Assembly: GCF_000744225.1 (NCBI RefSeq)
Contig: NZ_JQLN01000007.1
Coordinates: 620,001-684,000, forward strand
Direction of reading: 5' to 3'
DNA: 64,000 nucleotides
Origin: Kitasatospora mediocidica KCTC 9733
Lineage (GTDB): Bacteria; Actinomycetota; Actinomycetes; Streptomycetales; Streptomycetaceae
This document shows, in pieces, positions 9,456 through 17,335 of the stretch. The notes beneath the pieces are model-generated. The model saw only the letters and a program-made list of their open reading frames with translations. It ran no database searches and had not been told where the DNA came from. The position numbers and the translations under genes are program-made. Within the stretch, counting starts at the first letter, position 1. Every line of letters starts with the position of its first letter.

Positions 9456-9895
9456 GCGAGTCGGCTCACGACGAAGGGCACGCGGGCACCGACGCCGCTG
9501 CGCAACACCTCCTCGGGTTCGGCGCGCTCAAGGGTGGCGTCGGACGGCGGGGTGTCGGTCAAGGCGACGGGCTGGCCCAGTCGTTGGGACAGGATGTCGT
9601 CGATGCCGGCGTCGGTGCTCCACATGACTTTGCCGTCCGGCCCGGTGATCCGCACGGCCGTGTCAGCGGCCGTGTCCATAGCCGCGGCTGACAGCGTCAG
9701 AGTGTCGCGCCACTGCCGCGGGTTCTTCGCACTGACGACTCATCCGGTCTCGCGGTGGACCAGGGCCAGTCTCCTGTCCTGCGACAGACCGCTCCACGTC
9801 ACGTCGCTGGCGGAGAGTTCCTCTCCGAGCATCGACCTGACGGGGTAGCGCCGTAACAGCGTGACGGTGCCCAGCAGATCGCCCACGCCGACCAC
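9456..9895 (-). pseudogene. MOSC-domain protein remnant with an in-frame TGA and lost C-terminus
   Basis: From GTG 9895 the frame reads LLGTVTLLRRYPVRSMLGEE and ends DRRLALVHRETG, the N-terminal barrel of MOSC (molybdenum cofactor sulfurase C-terminal-like) proteins. A TGA at 9740-9742 follows; the same frame then continues with VVSAKNPRQWRDTLTLSAAA and AVRITGPDGKVMWSTDAGID through PFVVSRL. Relatives usually have a Lys or Arg there, so one C-to-T change (CGA to TGA) explains the stop. Beyond VVSRL the family resemblance ends, leaving roughly half the usual 260-280 residues. The GTG overlaps the stop of the DUF397 gene by one base. A TTA codon is present in the first segment. Confidence 0.72.
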
Positions 9896-10095
9896 TAAGC
9901 GGGCGCCTGCGCGGCGGCGAAGGCGACGAACGCGGCCCAGGAGGCGGGGGCGAAAGCGAGTTGGGGACCGCTCGGGTCCTTGGAGTCGCGGACATGGATG
10001 GTGGGGGAAGGGCGGGGGCAGGAGGCAACCTCGATGCAGTCGCCGCTGTCCGTCCCGCTGTGGCTGGACTTGAACCACACGAGGCCGGTGCTCAT
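9895..10095 (-). CDS. DUF397 protein, partner of the XRE-DUF5753 regulator
   Basis: A 66-residue protein with the full DUF397 signature: WFKSSHSG near the N-terminus, GDCIEVA, then VRDSKDPSGPQLAFAP and SWAAFVAF. DUF397 proteins occur beside XRE-DUF5753 regulators in streptomycetes (WhiJ-like and Scr-type pairs) and are thought to bind and modulate the regulator, in a toxin-antitoxin-like or developmental control pair. Its ATG overlaps the regulator's TGA by four bases (ATGA), so translation is probably coupled. The partner gene upstream is frameshifted here, which leaves the state of this pair open. Confidence 0.85.
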   Translation of the reverse strand: MSTGLVWFKSSHSGTDSGDCIEVASCPRPSPTIHVRDSKDPSGPQLAFAPASWAAFVAFAAAQAPA

Positions 10096-10905
10096 AGCTC
10101 CTCCAACAACTTGCTGATGAACCGTGCCGACTCCTCAGGGCTGAGGGCTTGCCCGAGGATCATCGCATAGCGGTTTGTCAGAGCGCTCACCCTCTGCGGG
10201 TCCGCATAGAGCGCACCCATCGCCTGCCCTTCTTCGTAGGCGAGACGGTCGTGGTCTGCGGTCTCCAGCAGGACGAACGGGCCGTTCAACCCCGGGTGGA
10301 CGACATCGGACGGCACGATCTGCACCACCACATTTCGCTGCTTCCCCACCGTCAAGAGGTGCAACAGCTGCTCCTTGTGGTCTTCCGCGCTGCCGACGCG
10401 TCGGCTCAGAACGGAGGCCTCCATCACGAAGTTGAAGAACTTGCTCTTCGTCTCCAGCAGTCGCTGGCGTTCGAGGCGAGCAGCGACCCGCTCCTCGACT
10501 GTCTCGTCGTCCGGCGGCGGCCAGTGGGCCTGGAACAGTGCCCTCGCCGTCGCCTCCGTCTGAAGCAGACCCGGGATGAGCTGGTTCTGATACGAGCTCA
10601 GCCCCCGTCGCCTCTGCCTCATAGCGGATGAAGTCCTGTGCGTACGAGCGGAACTTGTCCGGCCGCAGATAGTCCTCTGCGGCCAGCAACTTCCCCCGCG
10701 CGCCGCACATCTCGTCCGCGATCTCCAGCAGCCGCAGCGCCGGGCGCCGCCGCCCCTGCTCCATCGACTTGATGGTCTCGTAGTCGTAGCTGGCCTCCTT
10801 CGCCAACTCCTCGCGCGTCAAACCCGCCTGCGTGCGCCACAGCTTGATCTGGTTGCCGCAGTACCGCCAAGCCATCGGCGGCTGCCCGGACTCCTCGTTC
10901 GTCAC
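10092..10905 (-). pseudogene. XRE-family DUF5753 transcription regulator, interrupted by a one-base frameshift
   Basis: The ATG at 10905 opens a helix-turn-helix domain (TREELAKEASYDYETIKSME, about residues 27-47) running to YAQDFIRYEAEATG. The expected DUF5753 domain continues only in another frame, starting LSSYQNQLIPGLLQTEA and ending FISKLLEEL at 10092. The join is a run of five C at 10602-10606 (+ strand); removing one base gives a continuous protein of about 270 residues, the normal length. Both halves look conserved, so this is a recent lesion, a phase-variable tract or a sequencing error. A secondary ATG at 10622 could allow separate translation of the DUF5753 half. It is the natural partner of the DUF397 gene. 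Confidence 0.8.
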
Positions 10906-11062
10906 CGTTCACCCCTCCCCCTGCCGTACCCGGCCTCGCCGTTGTGCTCCCGAGGCTAGGTGCCGCCCGGCCCCCACGCGGGAGTTGATCGGTTAAACCA
11001 CACCACCGAGCGATATCCGACCGCCACGCCGCCAAGTGCCCTCCACCAAACTGACCATGGCA

Positions 11063-11758
11063 CTAGCTGGTCCAGGGCAAGCGAACAGCTTCGATCTCGA
11101 GGTCCGCGAGCAGGGCCTCGACAAGCGGCTGGGGCCCGCAGACCTTGGTGCCCCAAAGGTCGTAGTCGGTGCAGACGACCCAGGAGCGATCCGCGGCCCA
11201 CAGGTTGGACGGGGTGCACAGGATGTCCGGGTGGTCGAAGAGGGACCGCGCGTCACCGAGTCGGCCGGAGCGGACATAGCCCTGCTCGAAGTCTCGCGTG
11301 ATGATCGGGTTGTAGTACGCCAGGCAGGCGGTGCCCGCTCCCTGAGGGCTGTGCGCGGTGAGGAACCGGATCAGCTGGTCCCATGTCGGCCTGTCGAGAC
11401 TGCCCTCGGCCGGCCATTCGATGGCGCCGGGCCGGATGCCCGACCCTTTCGCGGAGGGGAAGCAGCGAAAACAGGGATACCGGCCCTGAGGCACGACCGG
11501 ATCTCCGATGCTGCCGGCCAGCTCCGCCCAGCGCAGCCGCTCCCACCCCGGGCCGGGGTGCTCGTTCCGGCTCTGGCCGTCGTTGACCGAATCACGAGCG
11601 GTTCCCCGTCGTTCGTAGATGCCGCCGAGCACCCAGGCGGCGTCGGGCAGCCCGGGTGCCTCGTAGCCGGTGAGGCCGTCGTCCTGGGCGAGCCCGGCGA
11701 GCCAGTCGGTCTCGGAGGCGGGCGCGAGGGGCCACCGAGCGAGGATGTCATCGGGCAT
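11063..11758 (-). CDS. Conserved hypothetical protein
   Basis: 231 residues, soluble, no signal peptide or membrane segment. It is Trp-, Pro- and acidic-rich with several short conserved-looking motifs (LPDAAWVLGGIYE, YPCFRCFPSAKGSG, WVVCTDYDLWGTKVCG). I do not recognise a domain. It is a single-gene unit between the XRE regulator and the divergent MBL hydrolase. The start at ATG 11758 is the first in frame; the short 70-base gap to the divergent gene leaves room for only a compact promoter. Confidence 0.65.
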   Translation of the reverse strand: MPDDILARWPLAPASETDWLAGLAQDDGLTGYEAPGLPDAAWVLGGIYERRGTARDSVNDGQSRNEHPGPGWERLRWAELAGSIGDPVVPQGRYPCFRCFPSAKGSGIRPGAIEWPAEGSLDRPTWDQLIRFLTAHSPQGAGTACLAYYNPIITRDFEQGYVRSGRLGDARSLFDHPDILCTPSNLWAADRSWVVCTDYDLWGTKVCGPQPLVEALLADLEIEAVRLPWTS

Positions 11759-11828
11759 CCGGCCAGACTACGGGCTGCCCATGCCGCGACCCGGTGACCT
11801 TTCCCGGTCACAGCGCTAGGTTGATCGA

Positions 11829-12464
11829 ATGCGTCTGACGAAGTACGGCCACGCCTGCGTCCGCCTCGAAGCCGACGGCCGGGTGCTGGTGATCGACCCG
11901 GGCACGCTGTCCGAGCCGGAGGCGCTGGACGGCGCCGACGCCGTGCTCGTCACCCACGAGCACGACGACCACATCGACGTCGACCAGCTCCGCGCGGCCC
12001 GCGCCGCCAACCCCGCGCTGACCGTCCACACGCACGCCGCCCTCGCCGCGGAGCTGGGCGCCGCGCTCGGCGCCGGGGTGAGCGCCGTCGCGGTGGGCGA
12101 CGCGTTCACCGTGGCCGGCTTCTCGGTGCGCGTCGTGGGCGGGGAGCACGCCGAGGTCGTCGACGGGCTGCCCGGCTGCCCCAACATCGGGTTCGTCGTC
12201 GACGGGCTCTACCACCCGGGCGACGCGCTGTTCGTCCCGGCCGAGCAGGTGGAGACCCTGCTGGTCCCGGCCTCCGGGCCGTGGGTGAAGCTCGGTGAGG
12301 TCATCGAGTTCGTCCGCGCGGTCGCCCCGGCGCGCGCGTTCCCGATCCACGACGCGCACTTCAACGACATCGGCCTGGAGACCTTCGACTGGTGGTTGGA
12401 GACCAAGGGCGGCACCGACTACGCCCGCATCCCCACGGGCGAGTCGGTCGTCCTCGACAGTTAG
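11829..12464 (+). CDS. MBL-fold metal-dependent hydrolase (UlaG-like)
   Basis: 211 residues with a metallo-beta-lactamase fold. It opens MRLTKYGHACVRLE, the compact N-terminus of UlaG-like hydrolases, followed by VLVTHEHDDHIDVD (the HxHxDH zinc motif near residue 45) and a late IHDAHFND His. Substrates of this subgroup are diverse (lactonases, phosphodiesterases), so only the fold can be assigned. Its stop codon overlaps that of the convergent permease gene by four bases. It stands alone on this strand. Confidence 0.82.
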   Translation: MRLTKYGHACVRLEADGRVLVIDPGTLSEPEALDGADAVLVTHEHDDHIDVDQLRAARAANPALTVHTHAALAAELGAALGAGVSAVAVGDAFTVAGFSVRVVGGEHAEVVDGLPGCPNIGFVVDGLYHPGDALFVPAEQVETLLVPASGPWVKLGEVIEFVRAVAPARAFPIHDAHFNDIGLETFDWWLETKGGTDYARIPTGESVVLDS

Positions 12465-13876
12465 CGATCGCTCAGGTGCTCGACCTTCCCCAGCGCCACG
12501 ATCTGCTGCTCCGGGACGTACGCGGGCGGGACCTCGCGGCCGCGGCCGAGGTGGTTGAAGAGCAGGTTGAGGGTGACGGCGAGCAGGCAGCCTGCCGAGA
12601 TGCCGGAGCTGAGGATGGTGGCGAGCTGCTGCGGGAGGGCGTTGTAGAAGTCGGGGTAGGCGATCGGGAAGATGCCGAAGGCCAGGCTGACCGCGACGAT
12701 GACGGCGTTGGAGCCCGCGCTCAGGTCGGCCTTGCCCAGGGTGCGGATGCCGGCGACGGCCACCGTGCCGAAGAGCACCACGCCCGCGCCGCCAAGCACC
12801 GGCTGCGGCACCAGCGAGACGAGGCCGCCGACCACCGGCATCAGGCCCATCAGGATCAGGAAGCAGCCACTGAGCGCGACCACGTAGCGGCTGCGGATCT
12901 TCGTCAGCGCGACCAGGCCGATGTTCTGCGCGAAGGCCGAGCAGATGAAGCCGTTGAAGACACCCCCGAAGGCCGTCGCCAGACCGTCCGCCCGCAGGCC
13001 GCCGGCGATCGTCCGGTCGTCCACCGGGCGCTCGACGACCTCGCCCAGCGCGATCATGTCGGCGGTGGACTCGGTCATCGAGACGACCATGACCACCAGC
13101 ATCGCGATGATCGAGGCGGCCTCGAACCTCGGTGCGCCGAAGGCGAACGGGTGCGGCAGCTCAAAGACCGGCAGGCTGCGCAGCGCGTGGAAGTCGACCC
13201 GGCCCAGCGGGATAGCCGCGAGGGTGCCGACCAGCAGGCCGAAGAGGATCGAGATCCGCTGCAGGAACCCGGTGAGGAACCGGTTGAACAGCAGCACCGA
13301 GAGCAGCGTCAGGCCGGCCAGGCCCAGGTTGGCCAGGGAGCCGTAGCCGGGGGCGTGCGCGTCGCCGCCCTGCGCCCAGTTGCCCGCGACGGGCAGCAGC
13401 GAGACACCGATCAGCGTGATCACCGTGCCGCTGACCACCGGCGGGAAGAATCTGACCAGCCGACAGAAGACCGGCGCGAGCAGGAAGCAGCACAGACCCG
13501 CGACGATCGTCGAGCCGAAGATCAGCGGCAGCGCGGCGCCGTGCCGCACGGCGACCACGGCGAGGATCGGCGACACGGTGGCGAACGAGACGCCGTTGAC
13601 GAACGGCAGCCGCGAGCCGATCTTCCACACTCCCAGGGTCTGGAGCAGCGTGGCGATGCCGGCGATGAAGAGGGCGGCCGCGAGCAGCGTGGTGAGCTGG
13701 GGCGCCGTCAGTCCGGCGGCGCCGCCGATGATCAGTGGCGGCGCCGCGACACCGGCGTACATGCTGGCCACGTGCTGGAGAGCGACCGCGGCCATCCGGC
13801 CCGGTGGCAGCATCTCGTCCACGGGGTGGACCACTTCGGTCTCGCTCGGCCGCTCGACGTCCTGACGACGACTCAT
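12461..13876 (-). CDS. NCS2-family nucleobase (xanthine/uracil) permease
   Basis: 471 residues from ATG 13876, with about 14 hydrophobic segments and the NCS2/UapA layout: LQHVASMYAGVAAPPLI in the first helix (the QH motif), a central acidic motif segment FNGFICSAFAQNIG, and GGLVSLVPQPVLGGAG towards the end. These proteins import xanthine, uric acid or uracil with protons; the exact base cannot be decided by eye. A typical promoter with an inverted repeat lies far upstream, giving a leader of nearly 300 nucleotides. No purine catabolic gene is adjacent. A longer in-frame extension to 14095 exists but has no membrane or family character. Confidence 0.87.
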   Translation of the reverse strand: MSRRQDVERPSETEVVHPVDEMLPPGRMAAVALQHVASMYAGVAAPPLIIGGAAGLTAPQLTTLLAAALFIAGIATLLQTLGVWKIGSRLPFVNGVSFATVSPILAVVAVRHGAALPLIFGSTIVAGLCCFLLAPVFCRLVRFFPPVVSGTVITLIGVSLLPVAGNWAQGGDAHAPGYGSLANLGLAGLTLLSVLLFNRFLTGFLQRISILFGLLVGTLAAIPLGRVDFHALRSLPVFELPHPFAFGAPRFEAASIIAMLVVMVVSMTESTADMIALGEVVERPVDDRTIAGGLRADGLATAFGGVFNGFICSAFAQNIGLVALTKIRSRYVVALSGCFLILMGLMPVVGGLVSLVPQPVLGGAGVVLFGTVAVAGIRTLGKADLSAGSNAVIVAVSLAFGIFPIAYPDFYNALPQQLATILSSGISAGCLLAVTLNLLFNHLGRGREVPPAYVPEQQIVALGKVEHLSDR

Positions 13877-14039
13877 GCGTTCTTCCGTCCCTCCGCATCG
13901 GACACCCGGACGGCCCTGCGGGGCGTCGGGCGGGCGGTGGGTCCGGCCCGCTGCTGCGGGGCGGCCCACCACGGGTGGCTTCGGGTCCGGGAACGCGACC
14001 GAAGTGCGGGACGGGCACGGGTGACGCCGGGACGACCCC

Positions 14040-14063
14040 GGTGAGCGGTGGGCACCGCTCACC
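14040..14063 (-). other. Strong stem-loop in the permease leader
   Basis: A perfect 10-bp stem (GGTGAGCGGT / ACCGCTCACC) with a four-base loop lies in the predicted 5' untranslated region of the NCS2 gene, about 165 bases before the start codon. No U run follows, so it is not a classical terminator; it could be part of a regulatory RNA fold. Confidence 0.5.
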
Positions 14064-14147
14064 TGCCGGCCCCTGCGGCGACAGGTCCGGCCCATGAGCT
14101 CGTGAACGGGTCCGCCGCGCCTGGCCGGCGAGGAGGGGGATCCGCAT

Positions 14148-14167
14148 CGCGGAAATTCACTTCCGCG
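14148..14167. promoter_or_regulatory. Inverted repeat at the permease transcription start (probable operator)
   Basis: Seven-base arms CGCGGAA and TTCCGCG are separated by six bases. The repeat begins about eight bases downstream of the predicted -10 box, so a bound repressor would cover the transcription start. The regulator is unknown. Confidence 0.5.
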
Positions 14168-14175
14168 TTGCTGGA

Positions 14176-14204
14176 AATCTAGAAAGGGCCCCCGCAGTAG
14201 TCAA
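14176..14204 (-). promoter_or_regulatory. Sigma-70-type promoter for the NCS2 permease
   Basis: On the minus strand, TTGACT (14204-14199) and TAGATT (14181-14176) are separated by exactly 17 bases, a good match to the housekeeping HrdB consensus. The only gene downstream on this strand is the permease, whose start is about 290 bases away. Confidence 0.65.
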
Positions 14205-14288
14205 GAGGTCCGGCTCCAGAAGATCACCGGACGGGCGGATTTGGAGGTTCCTCCCATGGCTGCTGGATCGACCACCAAGACCGACCGG

Positions 14289-14313
14289 CAGCGGGGGGCC
14301 GCGCCCCCCGCTG
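14289..14313 (-). terminator. Hairpin terminator after trpS
   Basis: A perfect 10-bp stem of CAGCGGGGGG paired with CCCCCCGCTG around a five-base loop lies just past the trpS stop, extended further by partly paired flanks (ACCGG/CCGGT). Confidence 0.7.
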
Positions 14314-14333
14314 CCACTGCCGGTCGCTCCAGG

Positions 14334-15350
14334 TCAGTACCGCATCCCCATCGCCTCCAGCACCTCCGCCAGCGTCTCCCGGGCCACCTCGTTGGCGCGG
14401 GCGTTGCCGCGCGCCAGGACCTCCCGCAGGTATCCGCGGTCCCCGGCGAGCTCGGCGCGGCGGGCGCGGATCGGGCGCAGGTGCTCGTTGACCGCCTCGG
14501 TGACCACCGCCTTGAGCCGGCTGGCCCCGGCGTCGCCGATCCCCTCTGCGACGGCCCGCGGGTCGCTGCCCAGACTGAGCGCGGCCAGCGTCAGCAGGCT
14601 GGACACCTGCGGGCGGCCGACCGGGTCGTAGCCGATCCGGCGGTCGGCGTCGGTGACGGCGCCGCGCAGCAGCCGGGCGGTCTCGTCCTCGCTCGCGCCG
14701 AGCGCGATGGCGTTGCCGCGGCTCTTGCTCATCTTGTCGCCGTCCGTGCCGAGCAGCAGCGGAGCCTGCGAGAGCAGTGCCTGCGGTTCCGGGAAGATCG
14801 GCGAACCAGGCTTTGCGAAGCGGGCGTTGAAGCGGCGGGCGATGGTCCGGGCGGCCTCCAGATGCGGCAGCTGGTCCTGGCCGACCGGCACCAAATGGGC
14901 TTTGCAGAACAGGATGTCGGCGGCCTGGTGGACGGGGTAGGTGAGCATCAGGCCGCTCACCGCCGACTGGCGGGAGTGCGCGATCTCGTCCTTGACGGTG
15001 GGGTTGCGCTGCAACTCGGCCACGCTGACCAGGCCGAGGAAAGGCAGCAGCAACTGGTTCAGCGCGGGCACGGCGCTGTGCGCGAAGATCACCGTGCGCT
15101 CCGGGTCCAGCCCGATGGCCAGGTAGTCGAGCACCAACTCCTCGACGTGCAAGGCTAGTTTGTCGGCCACGTCGCGGTCGGTGAGGACCTGGTAGTCGGG
15201 GATCACGACGAACATGTCGGCGCCCTCGCGCTGCAGGCGCACCCGGTTCTGCAGGGTGCCGAAGTAGTGGCCCAGGTGCAGCGGGCCGGTCGGGCGGTCG
15301 CCGGTCAGCACACGGGGGTGGGCGGGGGCGGGCATGGTGCTGGTGGTCAT
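14334..15350 (-). CDS. trpS: Tryptophan-tRNA ligase, probably the auxiliary attenuation-controlled type
   Basis: 338 residues from ATG 15350, preceded by GGAG at nine bases. A class I synthetase charging tRNA-Trp: the HIGH-equivalent is PLHLGHYFGTL near residue 25 and the KMSKS loop is intact in GDKMSKSRGNA. A longer frame to 15437 runs into the attenuator hairpin and is rejected. The gene sits behind a leader peptide with two adjacent Trp codons and a terminator, so it should be induced when charged tRNA-Trp is scarce. Streptomycetes are known to carry a second, indolmycin-resistant TrpRS controlled by ribosome-mediated attenuation. That this is the auxiliary rather than the only copy is inferred from the leader and cannot be checked within the window. 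Confidence 0.93.
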   Translation of the reverse strand: MTTSTMPAPAHPRVLTGDRPTGPLHLGHYFGTLQNRVRLQREGADMFVVIPDYQVLTDRDVADKLALHVEELVLDYLAIGLDPERTVIFAHSAVPALNQLLLPFLGLVSVAELQRNPTVKDEIAHSRQSAVSGLMLTYPVHQAADILFCKAHLVPVGQDQLPHLEAARTIARRFNARFAKPGSPIFPEPQALLSQAPLLLGTDGDKMSKSRGNAIALGASEDETARLLRGAVTDADRRIGYDPVGRPQVSSLLTLAALSLGSDPRAVAEGIGDAGASRLKAVVTEAVNEHLRPIRARRAELAGDRGYLREVLARGNARANEVARETLAEVLEAMGMRY

Positions 15351-15403
15351 CAGGGTCTCCTGGCTGGGTGGGGGCCGTCCGACGGGGCCTGCCAGGGGAG
15401 ATG

Positions 15404-15431
15404 ACAAAGGGCCGTCCGTCCGGACGGCCCT
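15404..15431 (-). terminator. Attenuator terminator upstream of trpS
   Basis: On the minus strand AGGGCCGTCC and GGACGGCCCT form a 10-bp stem with a GGAC loop, followed by TTTGT. It lies between the leader peptide stop and the trpS ribosome site. Its left arm contains GGCCGTCC, the same 8-mer as the upstream palindrome, so an antiterminator pairing is available. Confidence 0.85.
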
Positions 15432-15448
15432 GGGCATACGGGATGCGC

Positions 15449-15466
15449 GGCCGTCCTAGGACGGCC
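15449..15466 (-). promoter_or_regulatory. Perfect 18-bp palindrome: pause/antiterminator element of the trpS attenuator
   Basis: GGCCGTCCTAGGACGGCC reads the same on both strands. As RNA, its left half starts inside the second Trp codon of the leader peptide and its right half can pair either with the left half (pause hairpin) or with the left arm of the terminator (antiterminator). These are the classic regions 1, 2, 3 and 4 built from one repeated 8-mer. Confidence 0.82.
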
Positions 15467-15494
15467 ACCAGCTGATCGGCAGCAGAGTACGCAT
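15456..15494 (-). CDS. trpS leader peptide, 12 residues with two Trp
   Basis: The minus strand reads MRTLLPISWWPS followed by TAG. Tandem UGG codons at positions 9 and 10 let a ribosome sense charged tRNA-Trp: stalling there masks the left half of the palindrome and permits antiterminator formation, while free translation to the stop allows the terminator. No Shine-Dalgarno precedes the ATG, but TACAGT, a -10-like hexamer, lies only six bases upstream, so the transcript may be leaderless and start at this ATG, as is common in streptomycetes. The peptide itself probably has no function. Confidence 0.85.
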   Translation of the reverse strand: MRTLLPISWWPS

Positions 15495-15602
15495 GAGGCC
15501 ACTGTAACCGTTCAGGGCGCCGCCGGGCACAGTTCACCGGCACGGCGATCAAATCCCCTACCGTAGGCGGCCATCGGTGATCCGGACTTGAGGAGTTCCC
15601 GC

Positions 15603-17270
15603 GTGCAGAATGACTTCGATGCCCCAGTTGAGCCCGCTGTGACCGCTGTTGCGGCGTCCGACACGCAGGACGCCGCCGGCCCGGGCGGCGTGAGCCGCCG
15701 GACGGCACTGCGGATCGCGGGCGTCGGCGGCGCACTGTCGGCGGCCCCGCTGTTCGCCTCCGCCGGCACTGCCGCGGCCGACACCCCCGCCGCGCCGGCC
15801 GCCCCGACCTCCCCGCTGCTGCTCACCCGGCCCGAGACGCTCGGCGCACCGGCCGTCGAGGGCCTGCACCTGACGTTCGGCACCGACCCGGCCCGCTCGA
15901 TGACCGCCTCCTGGACCACCGACGGCCCGGTACGCCGCCCGCGCGTCCAGTTCGGCACGCTGGACGGCGGCTTCGGACGCAGCGTGAACGCCGACACCCG
16001 CACGTACACCGACGGCGCGAGCGGCCGCACGGTCTACACCCATCACGCCCGGATGCAGAACCTCAGCCCGGACACCTCGTACACCTACGCGGCGCTGCAC
16101 GACGGCGGCCGCCCCGACGCCGGCAGCTTCCGCACCGCCCCGCACGGCCGGCGCCCGTTCACCTTCACCAGCTTCGGCGACCAGGCCGTCCCGACCACCA
16201 CCTGGCAGCCGGACGGCAAGGGCGGCTACACCGTCGTCCCCAGCGGCATCGCCTCGCCCGCCTCGGCGGACATCGTCGGCGGCATCGAGCAGGTCGACCC
16301 GCTGTTCCACCTGCTCAACGGCGACCTCTGCTACGCCAACATCAGCCCGGACCGGCTGCGCACCTGGCAGGGCTTCTTCGCCAACAACACCCGCTCGGCC
16401 CGCTACCGCGCGTGGATGCCGGCGGCCGGCAACCACGAGAACGAGAAGGGCAACGGCCCGATCGGCTTCACCTCCTTCCAGACCCGCTTCGACCTGCCCG
16501 GCAACGGCGGGGACGCCGAATTCGCGGGCCTGTGGTACTCGTTCACCGTCGGCTCGGTGCACGTGGTGGTGCTGCAGAACGACGACGTCGCCTACCAGGA
16601 CGCCGGCGACGCCTATGTGCACGGCTACAGCGGCGGCGCCCAGCAGGCCTGGTTCGAGCAGGACCTGCGCAAGGCACGGGCGGACAAGTCGATCGACTGG
16701 GTCGTCGTCTGCATGCACCAGGTGGTGATCAGCTCCTCGGACGCCAACGGCGCCGACCGCGGAGTGCGCGAGCAGTGGGGCCCGCTCTTCGACCGCTACC
16801 AGGTGGACCTGGTGGTCTGCGGCCACGAGCACAACTACGAGCGCTCGCTGGCGGTTCGCGGCACCGTCTCGGGTTCGGAGACCCTGACGCCCAACCCGGT
16901 CTCCACCGCGACCGACGTGATAGACACCTCGCAGGGCACCGTGCACATGGTGCTCGGCGGCGGCGGTACCTCCTCGCCGACCAACGAGAAGTTCTTCGCC
17001 CCGGCCAAGGCCAAGGTGATCACCGGGGTCGGCCCGGTGGCCTCGACCGGCAAGCGCCCGCCGGTGTACGTGTACGAGGACGCGCCGTGGGTGGGCGTGC
17101 GCGACCAGGACCACAGCTACGGCTTCGCGGCCTTCACCGTCGACCCGGGCACCGGCCCCGGCGCGACCACCAGCATCCACGTCACCTACTACACGGTGGC
17201 CCAGCCGGACGGCGCGATCAGCCCGTTGGAGACCTTCGTGCTGCACCGCCGCCGCTCCGACGGCCACTAG
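15603..17270 (+). CDS. Tat-exported metallophosphoesterase (purple acid phosphatase type)
   Basis: 555 residues from GTG 15603, with GAGGAG seven bases upstream; an earlier TTG lies inside that ribosome site. A twin-arginine signal (SRRTALRIAGVGGALSAAPL, about residues 30-50) is followed by a fibronectin-like N-terminal domain and a calcineurin-type phosphoesterase domain with all metal-ligand blocks in order: FTSFGDQ, LLNGDLCYAN, AGNHENE, MHQVV and GHEHNYER. These enzymes hydrolyse phosphate esters outside the cell with a dinuclear metal centre; the substrate is not predictable. It is a single-gene unit closed by a hairpin. No PHO-box-like repeat was obvious in the 100 bases upstream. Confidence 0.88.
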   Translation: MQNDFDAPVEPAVTAVAASDTQDAAGPGGVSRRTALRIAGVGGALSAAPLFASAGTAAADTPAAPAAPTSPLLLTRPETLGAPAVEGLHLTFGTDPARSMTASWTTDGPVRRPRVQFGTLDGGFGRSVNADTRTYTDGASGRTVYTHHARMQNLSPDTSYTYAALHDGGRPDAGSFRTAPHGRRPFTFTSFGDQAVPTTTWQPDGKGGYTVVPSGIASPASADIVGGIEQVDPLFHLLNGDLCYANISPDRLRTWQGFFANNTRSARYRAWMPAAGNHENEKGNGPIGFTSFQTRFDLPGNGGDAEFAGLWYSFTVGSVHVVVLQNDDVAYQDAGDAYVHGYSGGAQQAWFEQDLRKARADKSIDWVVVCMHQVVISSSDANGADRGVREQWGPLFDRYQVDLVVCGHEHNYERSLAVRGTVSGSETLTPNPVSTATDVIDTSQGTVHMVLGGGGTSSPTNEKFFAPAKAKVITGVGPVASTGKRPPVYVYEDAPWVGVRDQDHSYGFAAFTVDPGTGPGATTSIHVTYYTVAQPDGAISPLETFVLHRRRSDGH

Positions 17271-17278
17271 TCAGCCCT

Positions 17279-17321
17279 CGAAAGCCGCGTCTGCCCCGGT
17301 CGGGGGTGGGCGCGGCTTTCG
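17279..17321 (+). terminator. Hairpin terminator after the phosphoesterase gene
   Basis: An 11-bp perfect stem, CGAAAGCCGCG and CGCGGCTTTCG, spans 17279-17289 and 17311-17321, starting nine bases past the stop. Confidence 0.75.
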
Positions 17322-17335
17322 CGTGCCCGTCACCG

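Noticed and set aside
13877..14095. N-terminal extension of the NCS2 permease to 14095
   Set aside because: The added residues have no family similarity and include the leader hairpin; ATG 13876 begins just before the conserved part.
13877..14168. Purine, guanidine or cobalamin riboswitch in the permease leader
   Set aside because: I could not match conserved core nucleotides of any known class; only generic stems are visible.
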